Positions 19,854-28,726 of a stretch of 64,000 nt of DNA are shown here, piece by piece. Made by a program: the position numbers and the translations under genes. Numbering within the stretch: position 1 is the first letter of the stretch; each line of letters opens with the position of its first letter. Origin of the DNA: an uncultured Prevotellaceae bacterium (GTDB taxonomy: Bacteria; Bacteroidota; Bacteroidia; Bacteroidales; Bacteroidaceae). The notes beneath the pieces were generated by a model. It saw only the letters and a program-made list of their open reading frames with translations, did no database searches and was not told the origin of the DNA. The stretch spans positions 1 through 64,000 of the forward strand of contig CASGAM010000013.1 of NCBI GenBank assembly GCA_949299545.1, in the 5' to 3' direction.

Positions 19854-19926
19854 TTTCTATATAAATTAAATCTATTATTTATCAGCCTCGCGGCTTTCCT
19901 TTAATACCTAATGAATAAACATTACA

Positions 19927-21273
19927 TCAAAGCCCGGTGTAAGTATGCGGTGTAATGGCCCTCAACTCATCTTTCACTGTTTCGCTGACATCCAGTCCGT
20001 CAATGAAATTTCTGATAGCATCTGCCGTAATAGCCTGATTGGTGCGAGTTAATGCTTTCAATGCCTCATAAGGATGAGGATAAGCCTCACGGCGCAAAAT
20101 TGTTTGAATAGCTTCAGCCACAACAGCCCAGCAATTATCCAGGTCGGCATTGATGGCGGCTTCGTTCAACAACAGTTTGCGTAAACCTTTCAACGTGCTT
20201 TGGATAGCGATGACCATGTGCCCCATTGGAACCCCGACGTTTCTCAAAACAGTAGAATCAGTCAGGTCACGTTGCAAACGGGAAATAGGCAATTTCATTG
20301 ACAAATGTGCCAAAACAGCATTTGCAACACCAAGATTGCCTTCGGAGTTCTCGAAATCGATTGGATTAACCTTATGTGGCATGGCACTGGAACCTACTTC
20401 ACCGGCTTTAATCTTCTGCTTAAAATATTCCATGGACACGTACTGCCAAAAGTCGCGGTCAAGATCTATAATGATAGTGTTGATACGCTTCATGGCATCG
20501 AAGATGGCACCGAGATTGTCATAATTGGATATTTGAGTGGTATATTCCTCACGCTCCAGCCCCAGTTTTTCAGCAACAAAACGGTTACCAAAGGCTTTCC
20601 AGTCATAATCCGGATAAGCCACATGGTGGGCATTATAATTACCAGTTGCACCACCAAACTTTGCCGTAATGGGACATGCTTTCAACATAGCCAACTGCCG
20701 CTCAAGCCGATAGACAAATACCATGACTTCCTTGCCCAGGCGGGTAGGTGAGGCCGGCTGTCCGTGCGTTTTCGCCAACATGGGTACATTGCGCCACTCC
20801 TCGGCATAAGCCTTCAGCTGACTGACAAGTTCCTCCATTTGCGGATAATAACATTCCTCCAAAGCCTCTTTGATGGACAGAGGAACAGATGTGTTGTTTA
20901 TGTCTTGTGACGTCAGCCCGAAATGAATGAACTCCTTGTAAGCCTCCAATCCACCAATCTTGTCAAATTCCTCTTTTATGAAATATTCCACGGCTTTCAC
21001 GTCGTGGTTCGTCACTTTCTCAATATCTTTAACCCGCTGGGCATCCGCCTCCGTAAAGTTACGGTAAATGTTGCGCAATGTTTCAAACAAATTCTTGTCG
21101 AAACGTTCCAACTGCGGCAAAGGCAACTCGCATAAAGCAATGAAATACTCTATCTCTACCCTGACACGGTAACGCACCAACGCATATTCTGAAAAATAAG
21201 AAGCCAAAGCCTCCGTCTTACTTCTATATCTGCCATCAACCGGCGATATAGCCGTCAATAAATCCAATTCCAT
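19927..21273 (-). CDS. purB: adenylosuccinate lyase
   Basis: A 448-residue member of the fumarase/aspartase superfamily that releases fumarate from SAICAR and adenylosuccinate in purine synthesis. The N-terminus LTAISPVDGRY and the signature GSSAMPHKVNPI (about residue 295) are intact, as are TSQDINNTS and KTHGQPASPT, where the catalytic His sits. Length and order match the PurB group found in E. coli. It is transcribed from a TAACTTTG promoter about 26 bases upstream and is followed by the synthase gene after 73 bases. Confidence 0.97.
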   Translation of the reverse strand: MELDLLTAISPVDGRYRSKTEALASYFSEYALVRYRVRVEIEYFIALCELPLPQLERFDKNLFETLRNIYRNFTEADAQRVKDIEKVTNHDVKAVEYFIKEEFDKIGGLEAYKEFIHFGLTSQDINNTSVPLSIKEALEECYYPQMEELVSQLKAYAEEWRNVPMLAKTHGQPASPTRLGKEVMVFVYRLERQLAMLKACPITAKFGGATGNYNAHHVAYPDYDWKAFGNRFVAEKLGLEREEYTTQISNYDNLGAIFDAMKRINTIIIDLDRDFWQYVSMEYFKQKIKAGEVGSSAMPHKVNPIDFENSEGNLGVANAVLAHLSMKLPISRLQRDLTDSTVLRNVGVPMGHMVIAIQSTLKGLRKLLLNEAAINADLDNCWAVVAEAIQTILRREAYPHPYEALKALTRTNQAITADAIRNFIDGLDVSETVKDELRAITPHTYTGL

Positions 21274-21298
21274 AAAACAATACGTATTATTCAGGCTG

Positions 21299-21306
21299 CA
21301 AAGTTA
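21299..21306 (-). promoter_or_regulatory. -7 box for purB
   Basis: TAACTTTG on the minus strand, 25 bases before the ATG. No exact TTG at the -33 position. Confidence 0.55.
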
Positions 21307-21440
21307 ATGTATTTTATTGATTTCTATGCCGTCAATAAAGAAAATCTTTTGGATAATTATATCGTTCCGTAAAAGTCACTTGCCGACTTCTTCGTGCTGA
21401 TACATATCATATATTACACGCTATACCGACCGTTGTTACA

Positions 21441-21476
21441 AAAACAGGAGGGATGAAGCCTCACACTCCATCCCTC
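21441..21476 (-). terminator. intrinsic terminator of the 225-aa barrel gene
   Basis: GAGGGATG (21448-21455) pairs with CATCCCTC (21469-21476), with CTGTTTTTG following on the minus strand. It lies 26 bases past the stop. Confidence 0.82.
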
Positions 21477-21502
21477 TTGCTATAATTCTTAAGTATTCTT
21501 CA

Positions 21503-22180
21503 TTAGAAATGCCATCCCAGTCTCAGTGCGGGAGTTGCGTGGAATCCAAAGAAATTCTCTTTCTGAGAATCAACTCCATCGGTTTTTGTAATCGTACCTC
21601 CTACACTCGTTTCTGTCGTTCCACGCCCTTCATTCCCAAAAGCATAGCCTAAACCTAACTCGGCACCAAGATATAAACCTTTGCACAAATAAACATCCAC
21701 ACCTGTAAATACATTTATACCAAATCCGAAATACGGGGATTTACTCTTCGTATAATTCTCATTTTCGCTATTGTCAAGATTTGTTTTTGTACTACCTACT
21801 AAGATTCCCAACTCGCCTCCGACATAGGGAGATATTCTCTCATATTTATTAAAATGATACTCTATACCAGGAAAGAGTGAAAATTCTGAAGTTGAGGTTT
21901 TGTCATAAGTTTCTTGCTCCTTTCCATTAACATCATCATAATACCCAATATCTTTTGTGGAATGCATACCTAAGCCCAGACTCAAACGGGCAACAATGGA
22001 TTCATTCAAGAACAAACGCGCTTTAGCACCAAACTCCGGCAAAGTAAAGCCACCATCGGTTGCTCCACCCGGAGCATAATTCAATTCAGTTGCAAAACTC
22101 AAACCTTCAGGTTTGTACTGCGCATTCACTGTAGCTGTACCCAATAAGGCCACTGCCACCATTAATAACATCTTTTTCAT
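21503..22180 (-). CDS. outer-membrane beta-barrel protein
   Basis: A 225-residue exported protein with a clear signal peptide (cut after TVNAQ) and about eight amphipathic strands with turn-rich loops, ending in a strand with Trp-His-Phe at the C-terminus, as expected for BAM-dependent insertion. It resembles the small OmpA/PorT-like barrels (outer membrane protein beta-barrel family) of Bacteroidetes. Function is unknown; such proteins are often abundant structural or adhesion proteins. It has its own promoter (22235-22264) and terminator, so it is monocistronic and not part of the TonB receptor unit upstream. Confidence 0.75.
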   Translation of the reverse strand: MKKMLLMVAVALLGTATVNAQYKPEGLSFATELNYAPGGATDGGFTLPEFGAKARLFLNESIVARLSLGLGMHSTKDIGYYDDVNGKEQETYDKTSTSEFSLFPGIEYHFNKYERISPYVGGELGILVGSTKTNLDNSENENYTKSKSPYFGFGINVFTGVDVYLCKGLYLGAELGLGYAFGNEGRGTTETSVGGTITKTDGVDSQKENFFGFHATPALRLGWHF

Positions 22181-22234
22181 GCTAAAAAAATAAAAAACAT
22201 CCTACTCTTTTTGGTTTTCGGATTCCCCTTATCA

Positions 22235-22264
22235 CAAAAATACATATATTAATATTCACTACAA
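22235..22264 (-). promoter_or_regulatory. promoter for the 225-aa barrel gene
   Basis: TTG (22262-22264), 19-base spacer and TATTTTTG (22235-22242) on the minus strand, about 55 bases before the ATG. Confidence 0.65.
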
Positions 22265-22390
22265 AGCTTTTTTATCGCTTTTTTAACATAGTTCCGTTTT
22301 TTCCCTTGCTTGCAACCAAACAGAAACAGAAAGGAAACGCCCTTTCAGCCATTCTCCTTTCTGTCTAATTATATTTGAATGTTATGCTCT

Positions 22391-23608
22391 TTATCTGGTC
22401 CAGCCAGCCATCCACATGTTACTGCTTTCAACTGCTCCGCGTCCGTCTACCATCCCAACATATTTATCAGCAAAGCTAATTGTCTGGTTTTCAAGGTTGG
22501 CATTCTCCAAAAACTTACCTGTAGTATAAGTAGCGTTCTCATATTCATTGGTAAACGCACCGGAAAGGCTTACGTTCTGAATTTTAGAAATTCCGTCAGT
22601 CAACGCCTTGTCCGTACCCTCAGATTCTACAGTCAGCGGTTTGCTCTTGCCCGTCACGAGCGCGTTGGTCAGTGTCACCTGAGTTCCTTCACGTAAACGG
22701 ACACCTCTCTTATTATCTGCCGAATTATTGCCGACCAGCGTAAGATTGCTGAGCGTAGGATGAGAAACCGGTGTCAGTGCATTGTTATTACCATTGTTAT
22801 CTGCTTCAATCAAACAATCACAGTCGTAACCCAAAGTTTCCTTATTTTCCTGGTAAGCCACCAAGTAACGGCCCTCACCACGCCAGCCATACGTCCAGTC
22901 GTATGAATCATCCGAGCAGTTCATTACCACACAATGATCTATATTGACAGTTCCGCCAAAGAACTCTATTCCGTCGTCAGCTCCCATATAAGCCTCAACA
23001 TAAGAGATCTCCGTTCCGCTGCCAACACCATAAAGGGTCAGACCATTTGACTCAGTCTCTTCATCAAGCGATACACCCGTATATTCCAAACGTACATATT
23101 TAAGGACGCCGGAATCATCTGCTGGATTGTCACCGCCATAATTAGCATTTCCGATTTCTGACTTTCCTACTGACTCAAGATTTATTGGCGCATAACCGCA
23201 GATGTGCAATCCGCCCCACGCACCGTCTTCTTCCAATTCGCAAGTCATGACTATAGGTTTTTCTGCCGTTCCCTGCGCATTAATCTTAGCACCTTGCTCA
23301 ATCAGGATGTATGTCACGAGACTCGTTCCGAGGTCCTCGGCAACAATTTTCACACCCGGCTCGATAGTCAGTGTTGCAGGCGCCTTCACATGCACGCCCC
23401 CGCGCAAAGTATAAGTTTTGCCGGCTTCAAGCGTCACATCCGAAACAATGTTCTCACTTATCAAAGTGCCTTCAAAAATACCTGTCGAGTCGCCTGGGAT
23501 TGTTCCGAGATCGTCACTGCCATTCGAGTCTTCACTACATGCGCCCAAAGAAAGAGCTGCAATCATTGTTACACCGTAAACTACAGGTTTCAAAAATAAT
23601 TTTTTCAT
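22391..23608 (-). CDS. beta-helix lipoprotein partner of the TonB receptor
   Basis: About 405 residues from the chosen ATG (MKKLFLKPVVYG; an ATG three codons earlier is possible). The signal ends in LSLGACSED, a lipobox. The mature protein has an acidic Ser/Asp linker and then repeating short strands (TLEAGKTYTLRGGVHV, ATLTIEPGVKIVAED, ILIEQGAKINAQGT), the pattern of a right-handed parallel beta-helix. It is 29 bases downstream of a TonB-dependent receptor and co-directional, so it probably sits on the cell surface and works with it. No SusD-like protein is present. Ligand unknown; paired lipoproteins of this kind usually capture a substrate for the receptor, which is inference here. Confidence 0.78.
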   Translation of the reverse strand: MKKLFLKPVVYGVTMIAALSLGACSEDSNGSDDLGTIPGDSTGIFEGTLISENIVSDVTLEAGKTYTLRGGVHVKAPATLTIEPGVKIVAEDLGTSLVTYILIEQGAKINAQGTAEKPIVMTCELEEDGAWGGLHICGYAPINLESVGKSEIGNANYGGDNPADDSGVLKYVRLEYTGVSLDEETESNGLTLYGVGSGTEISYVEAYMGADDGIEFFGGTVNIDHCVVMNCSDDSYDWTYGWRGEGRYLVAYQENKETLGYDCDCLIEADNNGNNNALTPVSHPTLSNLTLVGNNSADNKRGVRLREGTQVTLTNALVTGKSKPLTVESEGTDKALTDGISKIQNVSLSGAFTNEYENATYTTGKFLENANLENQTISFADKYVGMVDGRGAVESSNMWMAGWTR

Positions 23609-23637
23609 TTCTCTCATTTTTTTGGTTAATAAAAACG

Positions 23638-26343
23638 TTATAATTTAAAAGATATGCTCAAATCTGCTTTTATGCCTTCATTGAAACGCTCCACCTCTTG
23701 TACTCTTCCTGCTAACGGGAGTTCCTGCTCAAATACAATATCGGAATTCAGCAGGTTTTTCAACTGGAGCTTTACCGACAGGCGGTTGTTGAACTGATAG
23801 CCGCAAATGAAATCCAATGTATGCAACGGCGTCTGCACCACATCGCCCATGCCAGAAACACCTACCGACTGTATTCTTTCGCCCTGCAGGTTATACAGCA
23901 ATGTCATGAACAGCTTGCGGTCGTTTTCAAACGACGGCGTATAACTGAGATCCGCATTCAAAAGATAAGGAGATGCCCCTTGCAGTGCGCGCTCAGAGTT
24001 TGTATAATCACCGCCCTCGGGCAGTTTCACGTTCGTATACATATAAGAACCGTTGAATGTGAAACGCAACGACTTGGTAAGAGATTGCCGGTACTCCAAC
24101 TCCAGACCCGCCGCCGAACCGTCATCGGCATTTTTAAACGAATGCTGCAAGGTTCCGCCTGAATACTGCTGGATACGCTCGATGGGATCGTCCAGATATT
24201 TATAATAGACTGTCACCGCAAGCATGTCATTACTGTTCTTACGGTAGAACTCATACTTCAGGTCAACGTTATAGTTATACCCGTTCACCAGATCAGCGTT
24301 ACCTATCGTTTGAGCGGCACCGTAAGACTCCTGGTAAAGGAAAGGCGCCATCTCTATGAAAAGGGGACGAGTGACTGTCCGTGATGCCGCAAAACGGATA
24401 CTATGCTCGTCTCTCAACGAATATTTGGCATTCAACGCGGGAAAGAAGTCCAACGTATTTAAGTCGCGACGTTGCGCCTTGGCATGTTTGTCCGATGTCG
24501 TGGCATAATCAACAGCCTGCTCACTGTTCTCCATTCGTACACCCACGTTTATCATCAAAGGTTCTACCGGATAATAGTCCGTTTCCAGAAAAGCCGCATA
24601 TATCCTGTTTTGCGCCCCGTAAATATTACTCGGCGACTGAGCCTGTTGAATAACAATCTGTCCGGAAGCCACATTGGCATGATTGAGGAACCCGTCCGTA
24701 TGATAAACGTCCTGAGGCTTGACCGACAAGGCGTTCAAATCATAATAATACCGCACGCACTCATATTCACGAACTTTATCTTTAAAGGCAAAACCAATCC
24801 GGGCCTTGTTGGATTCGCCATATTTATACGACGCTTTGACATCTGCTGCCCATTCCTGCTCATCAAGCGTACCGAAATACCGCATCGTCTCCTGTGCTTT
24901 CTGCTTGAACAAGTCAAGCGTACCGTCTTCGCGGCGCTGATACATCACCTGTCTGCGATCCGGCTCGTCACTCTGCGTATTGCTCAACGAGCCGCTCCAC
25001 TGCAGGTTCCAGTCATGTCCGAAATCATGCGACCCTTGTAACTGATAATTCTGGAGTTCATAAATATGGGTCGTCTGATTACTGCCTATCAGTTCATTCT
25101 GTACGTCACTGTCATAACCCGACTTCAGCTGATACTTGTCATTGATGTTACGGGCATAAAAGGCCGTCATGCCTATATGGTCCGATTTCCGGAAAGAATA
25201 GCCTGCATTAAAAAGACCTGTTATCTCAAGCGTCTGGGAGTAACTGTTGTAATTGAAATAATTGTCCTGACTTCCCTGTGCGTCATAAATGCTCGTATAA
25301 GCATCGCTGACAACCTTTTCACCTGCATCTATATCCAACGAACCTAACAGATTGAACGAACCTGCAGGCAGCACAAAGGTTTTGCCAAAAGCTACGTTTC
25401 CGCCCAAATCCGGCAATACATTGCGCTTTGCCACCTCAAACGTTGTCCCGAAAATATCATGTTCTTTCAGATAATTTCTTGACTCCGAATAAGACAGATC
25501 CAGAATGGACTGATCAATGTAAGGAGTAGACCTAAAGAGCGAATAGGCCCTATCCATTGTATAAAACTGCTTGTTGAGGTTGCCGCTTCTCGTTCCGGTA
25601 CCAAAAGATAAATTAAAGAAATCATCTCCCCCTTCTTTGGTGCTGATGTCAACATGGGCACCCGAATAATCGGCAAAAGCTGACGCCTCGTATACCTTAC
25701 TGACTGTAATGTTCTGCACGGCAGAGGATGGGAATATATCTAAAGGTATGAGTTTATTGTCGGGATTGGGCGATGCTATGGGTAACCCGTTCAGAGTTGT
25801 CGTGCTATATCTATCTCCGAGCCCACGAACAATGAGCTGCCCGGCATCGGCAATGGAAATGCCGGACAGTTTCTTTACGCCGTCCTGAGCATTGGAGATT
25901 CCTTTGATGCTCATTTCGCCGGCACCAAGATTTTCTATGGCCAATACCGCCTGCCGGCGTTCAGCCAGCAAGGCGCTTTCAAGTTCAAGACGTTTTTGGG
26001 CTACAATAGTAATCTCGTCGAGCTGCTTGTTATCCGGTTCCAATAAAAATTTGATCTCAATCTCGCCCCGAGCCGGAACCTCAACGGTCATTTTTTGGGG
26101 GAAGAACGAAATATAGGAAACTTCCAACGTACAGGTCCCTTTCTTGAGTCCTTTTATGACGAAACGGCCGTCTATGTCTGCCACGGCCCCCAATCCGGTT
26201 CCCTCCACCTTGATCATTGCCCCCATCAAGGGTTCATCCATTTCTTTATCGATGACAAGCCCTTTTATATCTCCCGCACGGACAATACCGGCAAAGACAA
26301 AAAACACAAAAAATACTTTTAAGCGAATCTCTGAAAAATACAT
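23638..26343 (-). CDS. TonB-dependent outer-membrane receptor
   Basis: A 901-residue receptor. After a signal peptide (cut near VRAGD) comes a carboxypeptidase-like regulatory domain (about residues 24-105, IKGLVIDKEMDEPLMGAMIKV), then a plug domain (about 120-235) with GLGDRYSTTTLNGLPIAS, and a long barrel of 22-strand type ending in a terminal strand (KADLSISFKL). It moves a ligand across the outer membrane using TonB energy. The plug text resembles receptors that pair with a beta-helix lipoprotein rather than SusD. The substrate cannot be told from the sequence. A promoter -7 box lies at 26367-26374. Confidence 0.93.
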   Translation of the reverse strand: MYFSEIRLKVFFVFFVFAGIVRAGDIKGLVIDKEMDEPLMGAMIKVEGTGLGAVADIDGRFVIKGLKKGTCTLEVSYISFFPQKMTVEVPARGEIEIKFLLEPDNKQLDEITIVAQKRLELESALLAERRQAVLAIENLGAGEMSIKGISNAQDGVKKLSGISIADAGQLIVRGLGDRYSTTTLNGLPIASPNPDNKLIPLDIFPSSAVQNITVSKVYEASAFADYSGAHVDISTKEGGDDFFNLSFGTGTRSGNLNKQFYTMDRAYSLFRSTPYIDQSILDLSYSESRNYLKEHDIFGTTFEVAKRNVLPDLGGNVAFGKTFVLPAGSFNLLGSLDIDAGEKVVSDAYTSIYDAQGSQDNYFNYNSYSQTLEITGLFNAGYSFRKSDHIGMTAFYARNINDKYQLKSGYDSDVQNELIGSNQTTHIYELQNYQLQGSHDFGHDWNLQWSGSLSNTQSDEPDRRQVMYQRREDGTLDLFKQKAQETMRYFGTLDEQEWAADVKASYKYGESNKARIGFAFKDKVREYECVRYYYDLNALSVKPQDVYHTDGFLNHANVASGQIVIQQAQSPSNIYGAQNRIYAAFLETDYYPVEPLMINVGVRMENSEQAVDYATTSDKHAKAQRRDLNTLDFFPALNAKYSLRDEHSIRFAASRTVTRPLFIEMAPFLYQESYGAAQTIGNADLVNGYNYNVDLKYEFYRKNSNDMLAVTVYYKYLDDPIERIQQYSGGTLQHSFKNADDGSAAGLELEYRQSLTKSLRFTFNGSYMYTNVKLPEGGDYTNSERALQGASPYLLNADLSYTPSFENDRKLFMTLLYNLQGERIQSVGVSGMGDVVQTPLHTLDFICGYQFNNRLSVKLQLKNLLNSDIVFEQELPLAGRVQEVERFNEGIKADLSISFKL

Positions 26344-26366
26344 TTTACCTCTTTTTTAATCCGCCA

Positions 26367-26374
26367 CAAAAGTA
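26367..26374 (-). promoter_or_regulatory. -7 box for the TonB receptor unit
   Basis: TACTTTTG on the minus strand, 24 bases before the ATG. No TTG at exact -33 spacing. No Fur-type palindrome recognised in the 150-base upstream gap. Confidence 0.5.
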
Positions 26375-26493
26375 TTCTATCGATATTTCAAAAAGATTGC
26401 TAAAAAATAAAAATTATATTATCAGGGCTGAAACCAATAAATCTCCAATAAAATGTCACGGGTTTGCAACAAACAAGAAAACAAACAGAAACA

Positions 26494-27954
26494 TCACCAC
26501 TCAATCATCTCTCTTACACCTCTCCGGCTGACTTGTACCCTATACCTGCGGTAACTTTCAATACCCTTATATTTGATGCGCATCACAAAGTGCAGATAAT
26601 AGACTTTTTCTGTCGGCGACTTATCGTAAGCTCCGTTTCCTTCATATATATATAATGGTATATGCGGTGAATCCGTCCGCCGGAGGAATTCGCGCAGATT
26701 AATCCGCACAATCTCATTAACCCCCAACAGCGGATGATGACTGAGCTGACTGAGCCTTTTACCGCTTAACCTCACCTGATGGCGATGCACAATAACCGTC
26801 TCACTCAAGGAACTATGGCCTGCCTCCAAACCCGACACCCGTCCCCGGCGCACTTTAATCTCCTGCGGGACTTTTTCTTCGCTCACGAAGTCACACCCCT
26901 CCTTACCCCTACCGATAGGCTCACCGTGCATGGCCAGTTTTATCTTGTGATCGTAGAACTTTGCGCCGATCCTCGACGAAAACCAATCATGCATCAAATC
27001 CTTTATACGGTCTTTGAACATATAGCTGACAACCAAAGCAATAAACAGTGGCAATGTAAAATTGCCATACGTTTGTTGAAAAGAAAAAGAGATAATGGTT
27101 GCGAACACCATACTCAAACCGGCAGAAATCATAAAGAACAGTTGCTGGAATACAAACGTATTACTTTTCTTGTGCGCCAGGACATACAGGTCGCTTTCTA
27201 TATATTTTTTCAGTTGACCGGTGCGATGCAAAAATGCCTTGTTCTTCTCCTCTTCATGAGCAGCCGGTAACTTATAGCCCTTTTCCCGCTGATAATTCTG
27301 TTCCGCTTCTATAAAGTCCAATATCGGTTTGGATATATCTGTATCCTTTCCAAAGCGATCGCTTAAACTGTCCAAAAGCCGGAACAAATACATGTCGGTC
27401 ACACGGCACATGTATTCGTCGCATAATGCCCAGTAAAGTTGCTGTTCAAAATTGATCAAGGAAAGATTTACTTTTGCGGGCAAAGCACGATACCGGGAAA
27501 AAATCCTGCGCAAGTCACGGACAAGTATGCCCGTCTGCTGCGCGACCACACCGGACGCCGCCCTGCCTTCAATCCTTTGTACGGCAGTTCTCAACGCACT
27601 TCGCACCATGTTGCCGTACATCTTGATTTGATGCTCATAGGCTTTCTCATTTTGTTCGTTAGGCTCTGCCACCATCATCCGACTGGCTTCTTCGAGCCGG
27701 CTTAACGGCATTTCTCGCTCGTCGCCCAACTGTTGGAGGGAATAAACAGGCGTGATAAGCCGTACCTGCGTACGGAAGTCACGGTAAAAGTCCGACTTTG
27801 AATAGGTCTTGTCATTGATATAAAGGGCATCGGGAATAAATATCCACGTATCCATGACAAAATTGCTCACAGACAAATCTTTCTGACTGCGAGCATATCC
27901 CACCTTGAATTCCAAAGTGTACTTGTCGTGAATTTTGGCGTTGATTTTCAGCAT
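26494..27954 (-). CDS. unknown membrane protein
   Basis: About 486 residues. I do not recognise the family. The N-terminal 270 residues are soluble and mixed alpha/beta (KINAKIHDKYTLEFKVGY at the start, then long charged helices with EQLYWALCDEY-like stretches). Two adjacent membrane helices follow (about 283-325, FFMISAGLSMVFATIISFSF and LPLFIALVVSYMF), and a soluble C-terminal domain ends in basic strands (YRRYRVQVSRRGVREM). Of the candidate starts, the ATG at 27954 is preferred, because a -7 box (27963-27970) sits only two bases before the ATG at 27960. It is divergently oriented from the Nudix gene. Function unknown. Confidence 0.7.
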   Translation of the reverse strand: MLKINAKIHDKYTLEFKVGYARSQKDLSVSNFVMDTWIFIPDALYINDKTYSKSDFYRDFRTQVRLITPVYSLQQLGDEREMPLSRLEEASRMMVAEPNEQNEKAYEHQIKMYGNMVRSALRTAVQRIEGRAASGVVAQQTGILVRDLRRIFSRYRALPAKVNLSLINFEQQLYWALCDEYMCRVTDMYLFRLLDSLSDRFGKDTDISKPILDFIEAEQNYQREKGYKLPAAHEEEKNKAFLHRTGQLKKYIESDLYVLAHKKSNTFVFQQLFFMISAGLSMVFATIISFSFQQTYGNFTLPLFIALVVSYMFKDRIKDLMHDWFSSRIGAKFYDHKIKLAMHGEPIGRGKEGCDFVSEEKVPQEIKVRRGRVSGLEAGHSSLSETVIVHRHQVRLSGKRLSQLSHHPLLGVNEIVRINLREFLRRTDSPHIPLYIYEGNGAYDKSPTEKVYYLHFVMRIKYKGIESYRRYRVQVSRRGVREMIEW

Positions 27955-27962
27955 ACTCATTA

Positions 27963-27970
27963 CAAATATA
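27963..27970 (-). promoter_or_regulatory. -7 box close to the unknown membrane protein gene
   Basis: TATATTTG on the minus strand, two bases before ATG 27960 and eight before ATG 27954. It would give a near-leaderless transcript starting at the second ATG. The -33 element is poor. Confidence 0.4.
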
Positions 27971-28043
27971 AAAAAGATATTTATCAACGGTCAGGAAAAA
28001 ACAAAAAAAGTTCAGTTACATCCCACAATTCCACACAAATCCA

Positions 28044-28051
28044 TATCTTTG
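28044..28051 (+). promoter_or_regulatory. -7 box for the Nudix gene
   Basis: TATCTTTG, 20 bases before the ATG at 28072. This makes the longer in-frame start at 27928 impossible to use from this promoter. Confidence 0.6.
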
Positions 28052-28071
28052 TCCTTCAAAAAGCCAATGCC

Positions 28072-28611
28072 ATGAAGACCGAACACCCTTTGGCGCAGTT
28101 TCATTTCTGCCCTAAATGCGGCTCAAGCCGTTTCATCGTCAACAATATCAAATCAAAACGCTGCGAAGACTGCGGCTTTGTCTATTATTTCAACCCCAGC
28201 GCAGCAACGGTCGCCGTCATCATCAACGAAAAACACGAGCTACTGGTTTGCACGCGAGCAAAAGAACCGGCCAAAGGGACACTGGATCTTCCGGGAGGAT
28301 TTACTGACTGCTTTGAAAGTAGCGAAGAAGGGGTGACACGGGAAGTATCAGAAGAAACGGGGCTGACCGTCACACGCACCCGCTACCTGTTCTCACTTCC
28401 CAACACCTATCTTTATTCCGGTTTTTTGGTACATACGGTCGACCACTTCTTCCGGTGCGACACCAACGCCCCAGAAAAGGCCAATGCTGCCGACGACGCG
28501 GCATCCCTGCAATGGATACCGCTTTCCGACCTCAAACCGGAAGAATTCGGATTACAATCCATACGCGAAGGCATCAGTAGAATCCTGCGCGAAAAGCTCG
28601 TAACAGACTAA
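28072..28611 (+). CDS. zinc-ribbon Nudix hydrolase
   Basis: About 179 residues. The N-terminus has a zinc ribbon with two CxxC knuckles (FCPKCGSS and CEDCGFVYYF), followed by a Nudix domain whose box is perfect: GGFTDCFESSEEG then REVSEETGL. The Gx5Ex7REUxEExGU pattern binds the catalytic divalent metal. The combination resembles NudC/NADH pyrophosphatase-type or ADP-ribose pyrophosphatase-type enzymes, but the NudC-specific SQPWPFPxS motif is absent, so the substrate stays open. The start is the ATG at 28072, after the promoter. Confidence 0.88.
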   Translation: MKTEHPLAQFHFCPKCGSSRFIVNNIKSKRCEDCGFVYYFNPSAATVAVIINEKHELLVCTRAKEPAKGTLDLPGGFTDCFESSEEGVTREVSEETGLTVTRTRYLFSLPNTYLYSGFLVHTVDHFFRCDTNAPEKANAADDAASLQWIPLSDLKPEEFGLQSIREGISRILREKLVTD

Positions 28612-28691
28612 AAGTAACGAGCATTAAAGTCTCGCTGCGGCATTTTATGAAAAAAATTGTTATAGATAAGGGGTAATCTATCTTTTTTTCC

Positions 28692-28699
28692 TACTTTTG
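28692..28699 (+). promoter_or_regulatory. -7 box for the topA operon
   Basis: TACTTTTG, 27 bases before the ATG at 28727. It overlaps an in-frame TTG that would otherwise extend topA, so the ATG at 28727 is the true start. Confidence 0.6.
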
Positions 28700-28726
28700 C
28701 CACAAATTAAAAAAAGGTATCAGAAC

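Noticed and set aside
28697-28726. TTG start extending topA by ten residues
   Set aside because: The TTG overlaps the -7 promoter box, and the ATG at 28727 gives the normal N-terminus.
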